Below, one piece after another: positions 8,801-16,495 of a DNA stretch of 33,015 bases. A model generated the notes under the pieces. That model worked only from the letters and a program-made list of their open reading frames with translations. It was not told where the DNA came from and did not search any database. Made by a program: the position numbers and the translations under genes. This DNA comes from Lachnospiraceae bacterium (GTDB lineage Bacteria > Bacillota > Clostridia > Lachnospirales > Lachnospiraceae). Positions within the stretch are counted from its first letter, which is position 1. Every line of letters starts with the position of its first letter. The stretch spans positions 1 through 33,015 of the forward strand of contig JAFYEE010000029.1 in the NCBI GenBank assembly GCA_017544405.1, written 5' to 3'.

Positions 8801-10885
8801 TTATTCCAAAGGCAAAGCCGCCTCTTCCGGGCAGGTCAGATCCTCCCCCAGCACCAGCTCGAAGGCATTGCGTCCGATGTAGATCCGGTACGCGCCCTTT
8901 TCCAGTGTCCAGGTGTGCTTTCCGGCATCCCAGTACGCAAAATCCTGCGCGCGCAACGTGAAGGTGACTTCCTTCTCCTCCCCGGGCGCGAGTTCTATTT
9001 TATCAAATCCCTTCAGCTCGCGGGACGGGCGCTTTACCCTGCCGCCGTTCGGCCCCGTATAGAGCTGCACCACCTCACGGCCGGCGACCTTGCCGATATT
9101 TTTCACCTTCACGCGGACATGCATCTCTCCGCCTTCCCGGATCTCCTTCGTGTCGACTTCGAGATCGGTGTAGACAAAGGTCGTATAGCTCAGGCCATAC
9201 CCGAAGGGGAAGAGCACGGGCATCTTCTTGGTCACATAGTAACGGTAGCCGATGAAGACCCCTTCCGGGTACGGTGCATGCTCGCCCGCGCCGGGATAGA
9301 AGAGGTATGCGGGGGTATCCTCGAGCTTCATCGGGAAGGTTTCGGGGAGTCTTCCGCTGGGATTTGCCTTGCCGAAGAGCAGGTTTGTCGTCGCTTCGCC
9401 GATCGTCTCGCCGCCGAGGTACATTTCCAGAACCGCCTTGACGCTGCGGATCCAGGGCATCGCCACCGGGCTTCCGTTGTGCAGAACCACCACCGTGTTG
9501 GGCTGCGCCTGAGCCACGGCCTCGATCAGGGCATTGTGGCTCGCGGGCAGGTCCATGTGCTCGCGGTCCGCGCCCTCGGACTCCATCAGTTCCGGGAGTC
9601 CCGCAAAGATCACGGCCACATCCGCAGCCTGCGCGGTTTTGACCGCCTCTTCGATCAGCGCTGCATCGGGTTCCAGACTGCCCTTCTCCTCTTGATCCTC
9701 CTTCTGCACGAGGTCGATCCCGACGAGCAGATCCGGCTCCGGCGCTTCGGGATAGCCCTGTGCATAGGTGATCTGCGCGATCCGGGACGCCTCCTCAAAG
9801 GCGTTCGTCATGCGGATCGGCGTCACATGAGAGCTTCCGCCGCCCTGATATCTGGGTGCCTTGGCGAAGCCGCCGATGAAGGCGATCTTCATGGAAGGAT
9901 CCAGCGGAAGGATGCGGTCTTTGTTTTTCAGGAGGACCGCAGACTGTTCCAATGCCTCGCGGCAGACCGTGCGCTCCTCGTCATAACGGGGCTGCGCGCC
10001 CTCCTCGTGCGCCTCCAGGGAGGTGTAAACCATCCGAAGGATCTGCACGCAGGCCTCGTCCAGAAGTTCCTCTTTCAGAATGCCCGCATGGACGGCATTC
10101 GCCACCTCGTGATCGGTCTCATTCACGCCGGGCATGGTTAGCGCATTCCCGGCCTCCACGGCCTTCGCGCGGTTGTGGGTCGCACCCCAGTCGCTGATCA
10201 CGCAGCCTTCATAATGCCATTCCTCCCGCAGGACATCGGTGAGGAAATACTTGTTTTCCGTGGCATGGGTGCCGTTGATCTTGTTGTACGCGGACATGAT
10301 CGCCATCGGGCGGGCTTTCTCTACAGCACGCTGAAACGCCGGCATGTAGATCTCGCGCAGCGCGCGTTCCTCCACATCCGATGAGCCGGTAAAGCGGTTG
10401 GTCTCCTGGGAATTGGCCAGAAAATGCTTGATGCAGGCGCCGACGCCTTTGCTCTGGATGCCTTTTACGTACGCCGCGCTGAGCTCGCCCGCCAGAAGCG
10501 GGTCCTCGGAGAGATATTCAAAATTGCGGCCGCACAGGGGACTGCGCTTCATGTTGAGGCCGGGACCCAGCACCAGCTGGACATTCTGGGTCTGCGCTTC
10601 GTGGCCCAGCTGCTCGCCAAGGCGGAACATGACATCTCTGTCAAAACTGGCCGCCATCGCGCATTCGCAGGGGAATGCAACGGCGGGTCTGGAGTCGTTG
10701 ATGCTCTTGACCTCCTTGTAATTCTCCTGTTTGCGCAGGCCGTGAGGGCCATCGCTCATCCACATCGAGGGGATGCCGAGACGCTCCACCGCCTTGGTCA
10801 TCCAGGGGCCGTCGCCCGAGGTCAGGGCTGCCTTCTCCTCCAGGGTCATCTTCGCTACCAGTTCTCTGATCTTATCTTCTGTCAT
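8801..10885 (-). CDS. Glycoside hydrolase family 3 beta-glucosidase
   Basis: A 694-aa cytoplasmic enzyme (no signal peptide) that should release terminal beta-linked sugars from imported oligosaccharides or glycosides. The N-terminal barrel contains LGPGLN (106-111), GRNFEYLSEDP (119-129), the KHF motif (153-155) and the nucleophile D232 in SDWGA. The second domain has the likely acid/base E437 in ESEGADR. A fibronectin-III-like C-terminal domain covers about 570-650. I chose the ATG at 10885 because GCGAGG precedes it; ten further in-frame codons upstream lack a ribosome site. No transporter or sugar regulator is adjacent, so the substrate cannot be named; beta-glucosidase and beta-xylosidase are both possible. 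A 140-bp palindrome lies 35 bp before the start codon and may be part of its leader. Confidence 0.95.
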   Translation of the reverse strand: MTEDKIRELVAKMTLEEKAALTSGDGPWMTKAVERLGIPSMWMSDGPHGLRKQENYKEVKSINDSRPAVAFPCECAMAASFDRDVMFRLGEQLGHEAQTQNVQLVLGPGLNMKRSPLCGRNFEYLSEDPLLAGELSAAYVKGIQSKGVGACIKHFLANSQETNRFTGSSDVEERALREIYMPAFQRAVEKARPMAIMSAYNKINGTHATENKYFLTDVLREEWHYEGCVISDWGATHNRAKAVEAGNALTMPGVNETDHEVANAVHAGILKEELLDEACVQILRMVYTSLEAHEEGAQPRYDEERTVCREALEQSAVLLKNKDRILPLDPSMKIAFIGGFAKAPRYQGGGSSHVTPIRMTNAFEEASRIAQITYAQGYPEAPEPDLLVGIDLVQKEDQEEKGSLEPDAALIEEAVKTAQAADVAVIFAGLPELMESEGADREHMDLPASHNALIEAVAQAQPNTVVVLHNGSPVAMPWIRSVKAVLEMYLGGETIGEATTNLLFGKANPSGRLPETFPMKLEDTPAYLFYPGAGEHAPYPEGVFIGYRYYVTKKMPVLFPFGYGLSYTTFVYTDLEVDTKEIREGGEMHVRVKVKNIGKVAGREVVQLYTGPNGGRVKRPSRELKGFDKIELAPGEEKEVTFTLRAQDFAYWDAGKHTWTLEKGAYRIYIGRNAFELVLGEDLTCPEEAALPLE

Positions 10886-10919
10886 ACATACCTCGCTTCT
10901 GTGATAAAGAACCACTAAC

Positions 10920-11059
10920 GGTCCGGAGTGCGGCAGGCTTCCACAAGCGCGACGTCCGCAGCGCCGGTCCTTGGCTCGCGTACTGTGCGAGCCTAGTACC
11001 GCTGCGCGAGGACACCGGCGATAGCGAATCGCGCGGTGGAACCTGCCGTGATCCGGACC
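10920..11059. repeat. 140-bp nested palindrome upstream of the GH3 gene
   Basis: The outer arms (10920-10944 and 11036-11059) pair at about 21 of 24 positions with one bulge, beginning GGTCCGGA and ending TCCGGACC. Inside, CGCCGGTCCTT (10962-10972) faces AGGACACCGGCG (11009-11020). The centre is a perfect hairpin, GGCTCGC (10973-10979) with GCGAGCC (10987-10993) around a 7-nt loop. The unit lies between the terminator of the upstream two-component operon and the GH3 start, so it may be the GH3 5' leader. No target-site duplication is seen. It resembles the palindrome at 341-552 in size and layout and may belong to the same family. Confidence 0.7.
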
Positions 11060-11070
11060 TTGTTTTCAGC

Positions 11071-11108
11071 AAAAAAAATAGTTGCGACATTACTATCGCA
11101 ACTATTTT
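11071..11108 (-). terminator. Terminator of the two-component operon
   Basis: AAAATAGTTGCGA and TCGCAACTATTTT form a perfect 13-bp stem with an 8-nt loop, and the minus strand continues in a run of T. It sits 63 bp past the histidine kinase stop codon and ends that operon before the GH3 gene. Confidence 0.87.
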
Positions 11109-11170
11109 AGGGGTTACCGGATAAGAATACAACTTAATTCTTAATGAAATTATGTCGTTTTACGCCTTGC

Positions 11171-13456
11171 TTATTCCTTCGGATCCGTCGAGGGTCCGGC
11201 AGCCTCCAACGGGGCGGATACCGGCGCGGGCGCGGAAGATGCCTCCTTCAGGCACGGGAAGCGCAGATCCACGCGGAAGAGATCTCCGTCGATGACCAGA
11301 TCCAGACTGCCGCCCATGAGCTCCGTCAGGCTCTTGGCGATGGACAGGCCGAGTCCGTGACCCTCCTCGCCGCGGGAGGTATCCCCCTGTACGAAGCGCT
11401 GCATAAGCTCTTCCGCGGAGAGATTGAGTTCCGTGCGAGAGGTATTCTTGAAGGAGATTCTGGCCAGATCGCCCTCCTTCTCCAGATTCACATACGCTCT
11501 CGTGCCGGGCTGCCCGTGCTTTGCCATGTTGAGGATCAGATTGTCGAAGATCCGCTGCAGATGCCGGCTGTCTGCCAGAATGCTGATGTGCTCCTCGGGG
11601 AGCTTGATCTTCAGGTCGAGCTGCGCCGCCTGCAGGCGATCCTCATACTCTCCGAGCACCTGGGACAGCGCCATGGAGATATTGCAGGGAAGAAGCTCCG
11701 CCGTCACATTCCCGGTGGTTGCCTTCGATGCCTCGATCAGATTTTCCAGCAGGGTCTTGAGCCTGGACGACTGCTTCTGCAGGACATCCAGGTACTCCAT
11801 CGTCGTCTCGTCGGCCGCATTCTGTCCGGCCTCCGCCTGCCCCGCAAGGTGTCCCCGCAAAAGCTCGGAGTAGCTGATGATGGAGGTCAGCGGTGTCTTG
11901 ATGTCGTGCGATACGTTCGCGATCAGCTCCGTCTGGAAATGCTCGCTCTTCATGCGGTCCTTCACGGCGAGCTCGATGCCGTTGCCGAGGCTGTTCAGAT
12001 TCCGGCCGATGGTCTTCAGATCAAAGAACATCTTCCGGGTATCGATGGTTTGGGACAGGTCTCCCGCCGCCATGGCAGAGCTCGTCTTCTGAAGGCGCGC
12101 GATCTGCACGATGCAGATGAGAAGGAGCGGGATCAGCACGATCTTTTCCACTACAAACAGGAAGGCAACTGCTTCATATTCTCCCCATACGAGCACGAAA
12201 ATCAGCTCCAGGAAACAGATTCCGCCGATGATGAGGATGCTTCTCCAGAGCAGGCTCCGGTGCTCGGCCCAGGCAAGAACCCCCTTGCGGCAAAGGCGCA
12301 GCGCCCACCGGACGAACCACCACAGGAGCTGGACAAACAGCACTGCGGCGGCCAGCAAAAACAGGAACCCGAGGATGGGACATACATAGCACAGAATGCA
12401 GCTTGTATGGGCCCAGGCGCCCGCGCTGACGAAGAGGTCGTCCGAATCAGGGTCCAGCGGCTCCCGCACCTTGGATATCACGTAATACGCCGGATAATCT
12501 CTTACCTGATCCGACTCGAGGCGGATATTGCCCGTCACTCCGTCAATCTGCCAGGAAAAAAATTGTTGCGTGCCGTCTTTCCACTGCTTCAGGTCTTCCG
12601 CGGTAACCAGCTCCACATCCTCCAGCCGCAGATCCATCCTCCAGCCGTTCGGCCACTCTCCCTGTGCTGCGAGGGCGATCCGGGTATCCGGGTCGGTCCA
12701 GGCACTCCGGTCGCTGAGCAGATCGGCGGTATTTGCCGGGAATACAACGGAACCGTCCTCCAAAATCTGAAAAGAATCGGTCTTGTCCTCATAGGAATGA
12801 TAGAATTCCTGCTCGCTCACATGAAGGTAGAGCGACACCGGAAGGATATAGTCCTCCACCCGGACGTACAGCCTGCCCGTCTTCGGCTCGCAGAGGATCT
12901 CGTCGAGCGTGGCGCTGCTCGTCACGGTGTAATTGGGATTGTACAGGTAGCTATTATTCATCCACGGAAGATCCACCGGCATCAGCACCGCATTGCTTAC
13001 GGTGTTCTCCCCGTAATTGCAGCTGAAGACGTTCAGATCCGCGCTTCCCTTCTGCAGGCTGCCAAGCTCTTCCTTCGTAAAATTGGTATAAAGGTAGTTC
13101 GCCGGATCGCTCAGATCCACCTGATCGAAGTCCTCCGTGGTCAGCACTCCGTACCGAAAATTGGAACTGCCCAGCTCCGATGCCCTGCAGTCACCGGCCA
13201 CATCCTGAACGACATAGATGGAATAGGTCGTCTGGATATTCTTATACATGCTGCGCAGGGCTGCCTTTTCTCCAAGGTAACAGTCATACCTCTGAAACAC
13301 ATCCACACTGGCCACACCGGCTCCCCCGATGCATCCCAGCACCGCTACCAGCAAAATCTGCAGAAGGATGCGCGCAAAAGAAACCTTTTTCGGTGCTTTC
13401 TTCTGCCCGTCCTCCTGTCTGTACTCTTTTTCCGCTTGCGTTTTATTTTTCTTCAT
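11171..13456 (-). CDS. Membrane sensor histidine kinase with large extracellular domain
   Basis: A 761-aa kinase, partner of the response regulator just upstream. A basic N-terminus precedes transmembrane helix 1 (about 28-48). A ~300-residue extracellular sensor domain follows (50-348), which I do not recognise. Three more hydrophobic helices (about 350-375, 403-424, 430-451) lead to a HAMP-like linker (452-500). The HisKA domain carries H517 in NVSHDIKTPLTS. The ATPase domain has an N box (IFDNLILNMAKHG, near 636-648) and GHGLGLS (699-705). The tail (737-761) is a low-complexity Ala/Pro/Ser stretch. GGGAG lies seven bases ahead of the ATG, and the gap to the regulator is 40 nt, so the two form one operon. 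The signal is unknown. Confidence 0.93.
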   Translation of the reverse strand: MKKNKTQAEKEYRQEDGQKKAPKKVSFARILLQILLVAVLGCIGGAGVASVDVFQRYDCYLGEKAALRSMYKNIQTTYSIYVVQDVAGDCRASELGSSNFRYGVLTTEDFDQVDLSDPANYLYTNFTKEELGSLQKGSADLNVFSCNYGENTVSNAVLMPVDLPWMNNSYLYNPNYTVTSSATLDEILCEPKTGRLYVRVEDYILPVSLYLHVSEQEFYHSYEDKTDSFQILEDGSVVFPANTADLLSDRSAWTDPDTRIALAAQGEWPNGWRMDLRLEDVELVTAEDLKQWKDGTQQFFSWQIDGVTGNIRLESDQVRDYPAYYVISKVREPLDPDSDDLFVSAGAWAHTSCILCYVCPILGFLFLLAAAVLFVQLLWWFVRWALRLCRKGVLAWAEHRSLLWRSILIIGGICFLELIFVLVWGEYEAVAFLFVVEKIVLIPLLLICIVQIARLQKTSSAMAAGDLSQTIDTRKMFFDLKTIGRNLNSLGNGIELAVKDRMKSEHFQTELIANVSHDIKTPLTSIISYSELLRGHLAGQAEAGQNAADETTMEYLDVLQKQSSRLKTLLENLIEASKATTGNVTAELLPCNISMALSQVLGEYEDRLQAAQLDLKIKLPEEHISILADSRHLQRIFDNLILNMAKHGQPGTRAYVNLEKEGDLARISFKNTSRTELNLSAEELMQRFVQGDTSRGEEGHGLGLSIAKSLTELMGGSLDLVIDGDLFRVDLRFPCLKEASSAPAPVSAPLEAAGPSTDPKE

Positions 13457-13496
13457 AATTTCTCCCGGGCCGTTTTCGGCTTGCCCTGTTCTCTTG

Positions 13497-14195
13497 TCAA
13501 CCCCGGCCGGGATCCAGATAGTACCCGCGTCCCCAGATCATCTTCAGGTATCTGGGTTCGGACGGCGTGATCTCGACCTTCTCGCGCAGATGCCGCATAT
13601 GCACGGCCACTGTATTCTCTCCGTTCACGGCCGAATCCTTCCACACTTCCTCGTAGATCTCCTGCGGAGAATAGACCGTTCCCGGATGCTGCATCAGAAA
13701 ATGCAGGATATCGTATTCCGTCTTGGTCAGCCGCACCGGCTCCCCGTCCAGCGTCACGGTCTTGGACTGATTGTCCAGCGTGATATTGCCGAAGGTGAAG
13801 CTGTCCGCCGCCGGCACATTGCCGCCCAGCTGCAGATATCTGCGCAGCTGCGACTTGACGCGTGCGATGAGTTCCATCGGCTGGAACGGTTTGGTGACGT
13901 AATCGTCCGCTCCGAGATTGAGTCCCAGCACCTTGTCGCTGTCCTCGGATTTGGCGGTGAGGAGTATGACCGGAAGATTCCATTTTTTCCGGATCTCCTG
14001 CAGCGTCTCCACTCCGTCCATGACCGGCATCATGATGTCCAGAAGCAGCAGATGAACCTCCTCCTTATCCAGGATGTCCAGCGCCTCCTGTCCGTTGTAT
14101 GCCTCGAATACGGTGTAACCCTCACCTTTCAGAAAAAGGCCGATGGCCCGCACGATATCCCGGTCATCATCGCAGATCAGTACACGATACTCCAT
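13497..14195 (-). CDS. OmpR/PhoB-family response regulator
   Basis: A 232-aa DNA-binding regulator. The receiver domain (1-120) has the acidic pocket DDD (9-11), phospho-acceptor D53 in LLDIMMPVMDG, the conserved T (LLTAK) and K (YVTKPF). A winged-helix domain (about 135-230) ends with the typical WGRGYYLD. It is the first gene of the operon with the histidine kinase, and GGGAGGG lies six bases before the ATG. It probably activates its own operon or envelope-related targets. Two GATTAAG direct repeats stand upstream in a spacing that would suit such a regulator. Confidence 0.95.
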   Translation of the reverse strand: MEYRVLICDDDRDIVRAIGLFLKGEGYTVFEAYNGQEALDILDKEEVHLLLLDIMMPVMDGVETLQEIRKKWNLPVILLTAKSEDSDKVLGLNLGADDYVTKPFQPMELIARVKSQLRRYLQLGGNVPAADSFTFGNITLDNQSKTVTLDGEPVRLTKTEYDILHFLMQHPGTVYSPQEIYEEVWKDSAVNGENTVAVHMRHLREKVEITPSEPRYLKMIWGRGYYLDPGRG

Positions 14196-14211
14196 AATTC
14201 CCTCCCTGTTT

Positions 14212-14283
14212 TGTGATCACATGCATATTCTGTCACATTCGCGATTAAGAATCTATAACCAATCGCCTTAAGGTTTGATTAAG
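14212..14283 (-). promoter_or_regulatory. Candidate control region of the two-component operon
   Basis: Ahead of the response regulator start lie two direct copies of GATTAAG (14243-14249 and 14277-14283), 34 bp apart, and a 10-bp palindrome TGTGATCACA (14212-14221). OmpR-type regulators often bind direct repeats, so these may be operator sites. I cannot identify a convincing -35/-10 pair. Confidence 0.35.
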
Positions 14284-14303
14284 AAAATAAGCGAAAATAT
14301 ACG

Positions 14304-14331
14304 AAAAAAGGGGCCGTCCGAAGACGGCCCC
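14304..14331 (-). terminator. Terminator of the flotillin gene
   Basis: On the minus strand GGGGCCGTC and GACGGCCCC form a perfect 9-bp stem closed by a TTCG tetraloop and followed by six T. It begins 22 bp past the flotillin stop codon and is a textbook intrinsic terminator. Confidence 0.95.
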
Positions 14332-14352
14332 GAAATCCCGGATCAAATGTTA

Positions 14353-15852
14353 TTACGCTTCACTGCCCTTCAGCGCATCGGCAACCTCGCCTGCCGCCTC
14401 GGCATTCAGACCGGTGACATTGATGTTGCGATTGACCTTTGCGTCATAGGTCTGCGCCTTCATGACCTCCATCAGATCAAATCCGGTGGTCTCCTTCACA
14501 GCTTCGATGACCTTGGCCATCACGGCGGGAGTGTATCCGCCGACGCTTGCGACACCGGAATCTCCGTTGCCGGAATCGATGACGGTCACCTTGTCGATCG
14601 CAGCGATCGGAGCAGCCACTTCCTTCGCGATCGCAGGCAACTGGCTGATGATCATCTCGGTAATTGCGGCATTGTTGTACTTTGCGTACGCCTCTGCCTT
14701 CTTCTCCATCGCCTCAGCCTCTGCAATACCTTTTGCCTGAATGGCTTCTGCTTCGGCGCGTCCGACTGCTGCAATACCTGCTGCTTCCTTCTCCTTTGCA
14801 TAGACGGCTGCGTCTGCCTGTGCCTTCACGGCCTCGGCTGCCTTCTCCTGCTCATACTTGCGTGCATCCGCCTCACGCTGACGCTCGATCAGCGTTGCTT
14901 CCGCTTCCTGCTGACGACGATACTTCTCTGCATCTGCCTTCTTGCGGATCTCCGCATTCAGCACCTGCTCCGCCACATCCGCTTCACGCTGCTTCAGCTC
15001 GGTCTCGCGCTCCTGCCTTGCAATGTCCGCATTGGCCTTGGTGACCTCGATGGTCTTTCTCTGTTCCTGCTGCTGGATCTCGTAAGCCGCGTCTGCAACT
15101 GCCTTCTTGGTGTCGGCTTCCTGCTTCAGTTCGGACTGCTTGATGGCCAGCTCATTTTGCTTGGTAGCGATCTCGGTCTGGGACTTGACCTGCTCCTCAT
15201 TGGCTGCCTTGTCCGCCTGCGCCTGAGCAATCTTGATGTCTCTCTCGGACTCTGCGCGGGAGATGGCTGCTGCCTTCTGGATACGGACCACGTTGTCCAC
15301 ACCGAGGTTCTCAATGACATGATTGTCATCTACGAAATTCTGAACGTTGAAGCTGGTGATCACGAGGCCCATCGCCTCCAGATCGGGATCTGCGTTTTCC
15401 TTGACCAGCGTAGCGAACTTCTGGCGGTCGGAAACCATCTCCTCCAAGTGCATCTTACCGACGATCTCACGGACATTACCTTCGAGCACTTCTCTTGCGA
15501 CTGCTGCGATGTACTCGGGCTTCTTGTTCAGGAAGTTCTTCGCCGCCTTCTTCAGCAGATCCGGCGTATGTCCGATCTGGACATTGACCGTTGCGTCCAC
15601 CATGATGTTGATGTAGTCCGCGGTGGGAACAGCGGAACTCGTCTTGACATCAATGGGAATCAGCTGAAGCTTCAGGACATCCTTCTTCTCAAGGAAGGGA
15701 ATCTTGATCCCCGCGCGGCCGATCAGATATCTGGGTTCCTTGTGGAGACCGGTGATGATGAACGCTTCATCCGTCGAAGCCTTCACGTAACCGCTGATCA
15801 ATATGATGATCACGATCACCGCAATAATAATACCGATAACCATACCTTTCAT
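14353..15852 (-). CDS. floT: Flotillin (SPFH-domain membrane scaffold)
   Basis: A 499-aa protein like bacterial FloT/YuaG, which organises functional membrane microdomains. One N-terminal hydrophobic segment (about 4-22) is followed by an SPFH/band-7 domain (about 25-190) and a long Ala/Glu/Lys/Gln coiled-coil region (195-400) containing the EA-rich repeats typical of flotillins. A compact C-terminal region follows. I place the start at 15852, preceded by GAGAGGG; the upstream in-frame ATG (15876) has no ribosome site. No NfeD partner is adjacent. The gene is monocistronic, with its own terminator at 14304-14331, and lies about 110 nt downstream of a Mn2+-type riboswitch with a built-in terminator, so metal-responsive expression is inferred. 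Confidence 0.95.
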   Translation of the reverse strand: MKGMVIGIIIAVIVIIILISGYVKASTDEAFIITGLHKEPRYLIGRAGIKIPFLEKKDVLKLQLIPIDVKTSSAVPTADYINIMVDATVNVQIGHTPDLLKKAAKNFLNKKPEYIAAVAREVLEGNVREIVGKMHLEEMVSDRQKFATLVKENADPDLEAMGLVITSFNVQNFVDDNHVIENLGVDNVVRIQKAAAISRAESERDIKIAQAQADKAANEEQVKSQTEIATKQNELAIKQSELKQEADTKKAVADAAYEIQQQEQRKTIEVTKANADIARQERETELKQREADVAEQVLNAEIRKKADAEKYRRQQEAEATLIERQREADARKYEQEKAAEAVKAQADAAVYAKEKEAAGIAAVGRAEAEAIQAKGIAEAEAMEKKAEAYAKYNNAAITEMIISQLPAIAKEVAAPIAAIDKVTVIDSGNGDSGVASVGGYTPAVMAKVIEAVKETTGFDLMEVMKAQTYDAKVNRNINVTGLNAEAAGEVADALKGSEA

Positions 15853-15963
15853 AGTGCCCTCTCTTTCTGCCGTCATGCGGCTGTGCCAGGGCGCCGGGTA
15901 TCCCCGGGGCCTCCCCCTTGATCCTCCGCGCTCTGCATTTTGGATTGCGGCAAGCGCTTCGTT

Positions 15964-16131
15964 AAAAAAAGACTCTTACCGCAACCTGACAGTTACAGTA
16001 AAAGTCTTGCCTTCTCACTTGATACGGGATCCTCGCTTCGTCTGCATGCAAGACATCCGCGGTGATCCGGGTGACGATCTCAAGCCCGTCGGAAACGATT
16101 CCGTTTCCTTCGTTTGGCTACTCCCTTTCAC
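15964..16131 (-). promoter_or_regulatory. yybP-ykoY (Mn2+) riboswitch with overlapping terminator
   Basis: Read on the minus strand, the aptamer opens with stem P1 GTGAAAG (16125-16131), then the signature GGAGTAGC. A perfect hairpin GGAAACG-gaat-CGTTTCC follows, then TCGTCA and CCGG, and finally the second signature GCAAGA followed by the P1 partner CTTTTAC (to 15998). These are the conserved elements of the yybP-ykoY family. The 3' strand of P1 is reused in a terminator: AAGACTTTTAC (15998-16008) pairs with GTAAGAGTCTT (15969-15979) ahead of a T-run. P1 and the terminator exclude each other, so ligand binding should allow read-through, as known for this class. The next gene downstream is the flotillin. 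Confidence 0.88.
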
Positions 16132-16139
16132 TTGGCTGT

Positions 16140-16168
16140 ATTGTCTCACAATTTGGTTTCCCCGTCAA
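16140..16168 (-). promoter_or_regulatory. Promoter of the riboswitch-flotillin transcript
   Basis: TTGACG (16163-16168) and GACAAT (16140-16145) are spaced by 17 bp on the minus strand. The predicted start lies only a few bases ahead of the P1 stem of the riboswitch, which is where an aptamer promoter is expected. Confidence 0.65.
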
Positions 16169-16204
16169 TACTTTCACAAAGTTTTCTTATGCGGCGCCGA
16201 ATGC

Positions 16205-16233
16205 GTGACAGCTTGGCGCTTTCTTGCTATACT
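16205..16233 (+). promoter_or_regulatory. Promoter of the 66-aa protein / methyltransferase pair
   Basis: GTGACA (16205-16210) and TATACT (16228-16233) are 17 bp apart, and TG stands one base before the -10, giving an extended -10. It faces away from the riboswitch promoter and lies 36 bp ahead of the first plus-strand gene. Confidence 0.68.
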
Positions 16234-16268
16234 GAAACCATCCGCCGGGAGGCGTGAAAGGAGGGCAT

Positions 16269-16469
16269 ATGCCGGTACTTCGAAATGAAATGATCGTCGG
16301 GCTGAAAGTCCGCGTGGAGGGCTTTGACGGCGCAGGAACCTATATCAAAGGGGATGCCATCGTGGTGCAGCGCCCTCTTCCCACCGACACGCATGTCAAA
16401 ATTCGTTTGCTCCGCACCGGGGAGATCCATCTGATCGATCAGGACTGCGTCTACTGGAGAAAACAGTAA
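16269..16469 (+). CDS. Small conserved-looking protein of unknown function (66 aa)
   Basis: I do not recognise this protein. The ATG at 16269 has an excellent ribosome site (AAGGAGG) and a good promoter 36 bp upstream, so expression is likely. The 66 residues are mildly basic with alternating hydrophobic positions (VGLKVRVEGF, HVKIRLLR, EIHLIDQD) and a terminal WRKQ, suggesting a small beta-barrel fold; no signal peptide or membrane helix is present. It is followed after 26 nt by the rRNA methyltransferase gene, so the two are probably co-transcribed. An in-frame ATG at 16254 lies before the ribosome site and is unlikely to be used. Confidence 0.75.
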   Translation: MPVLRNEMIVGLKVRVEGFDGAGTYIKGDAIVVQRPLPTDTHVKIRLLRTGEIHLIDQDCVYWRKQ

Positions 16470-16495
16470 GAAACGATTGCAAAGAGGAAGACAGT

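Noticed and set aside
5980..8961. 993-codon open frame on the plus strand
   Set aside because: Antisense shadow of the exchanger and first hybrid kinase, with no ribosome site or family motif.
10886..11070. Transposon or MITE identity for the GH3-upstream palindrome
   Set aside because: No target-site duplication or known terminal inverted repeat is visible, so I kept it as a palindromic element only.
11144..13570. 808-codon open frame on the plus strand
   Set aside because: Antisense to the two-component kinase, whose H, N and G boxes are clear.
15877..15963. 21-codon ORF between the riboswitch terminator and flotillin
   Set aside because: It has no ribosome site, and its peptide is Gly/Pro/Arg-rich and looks random.
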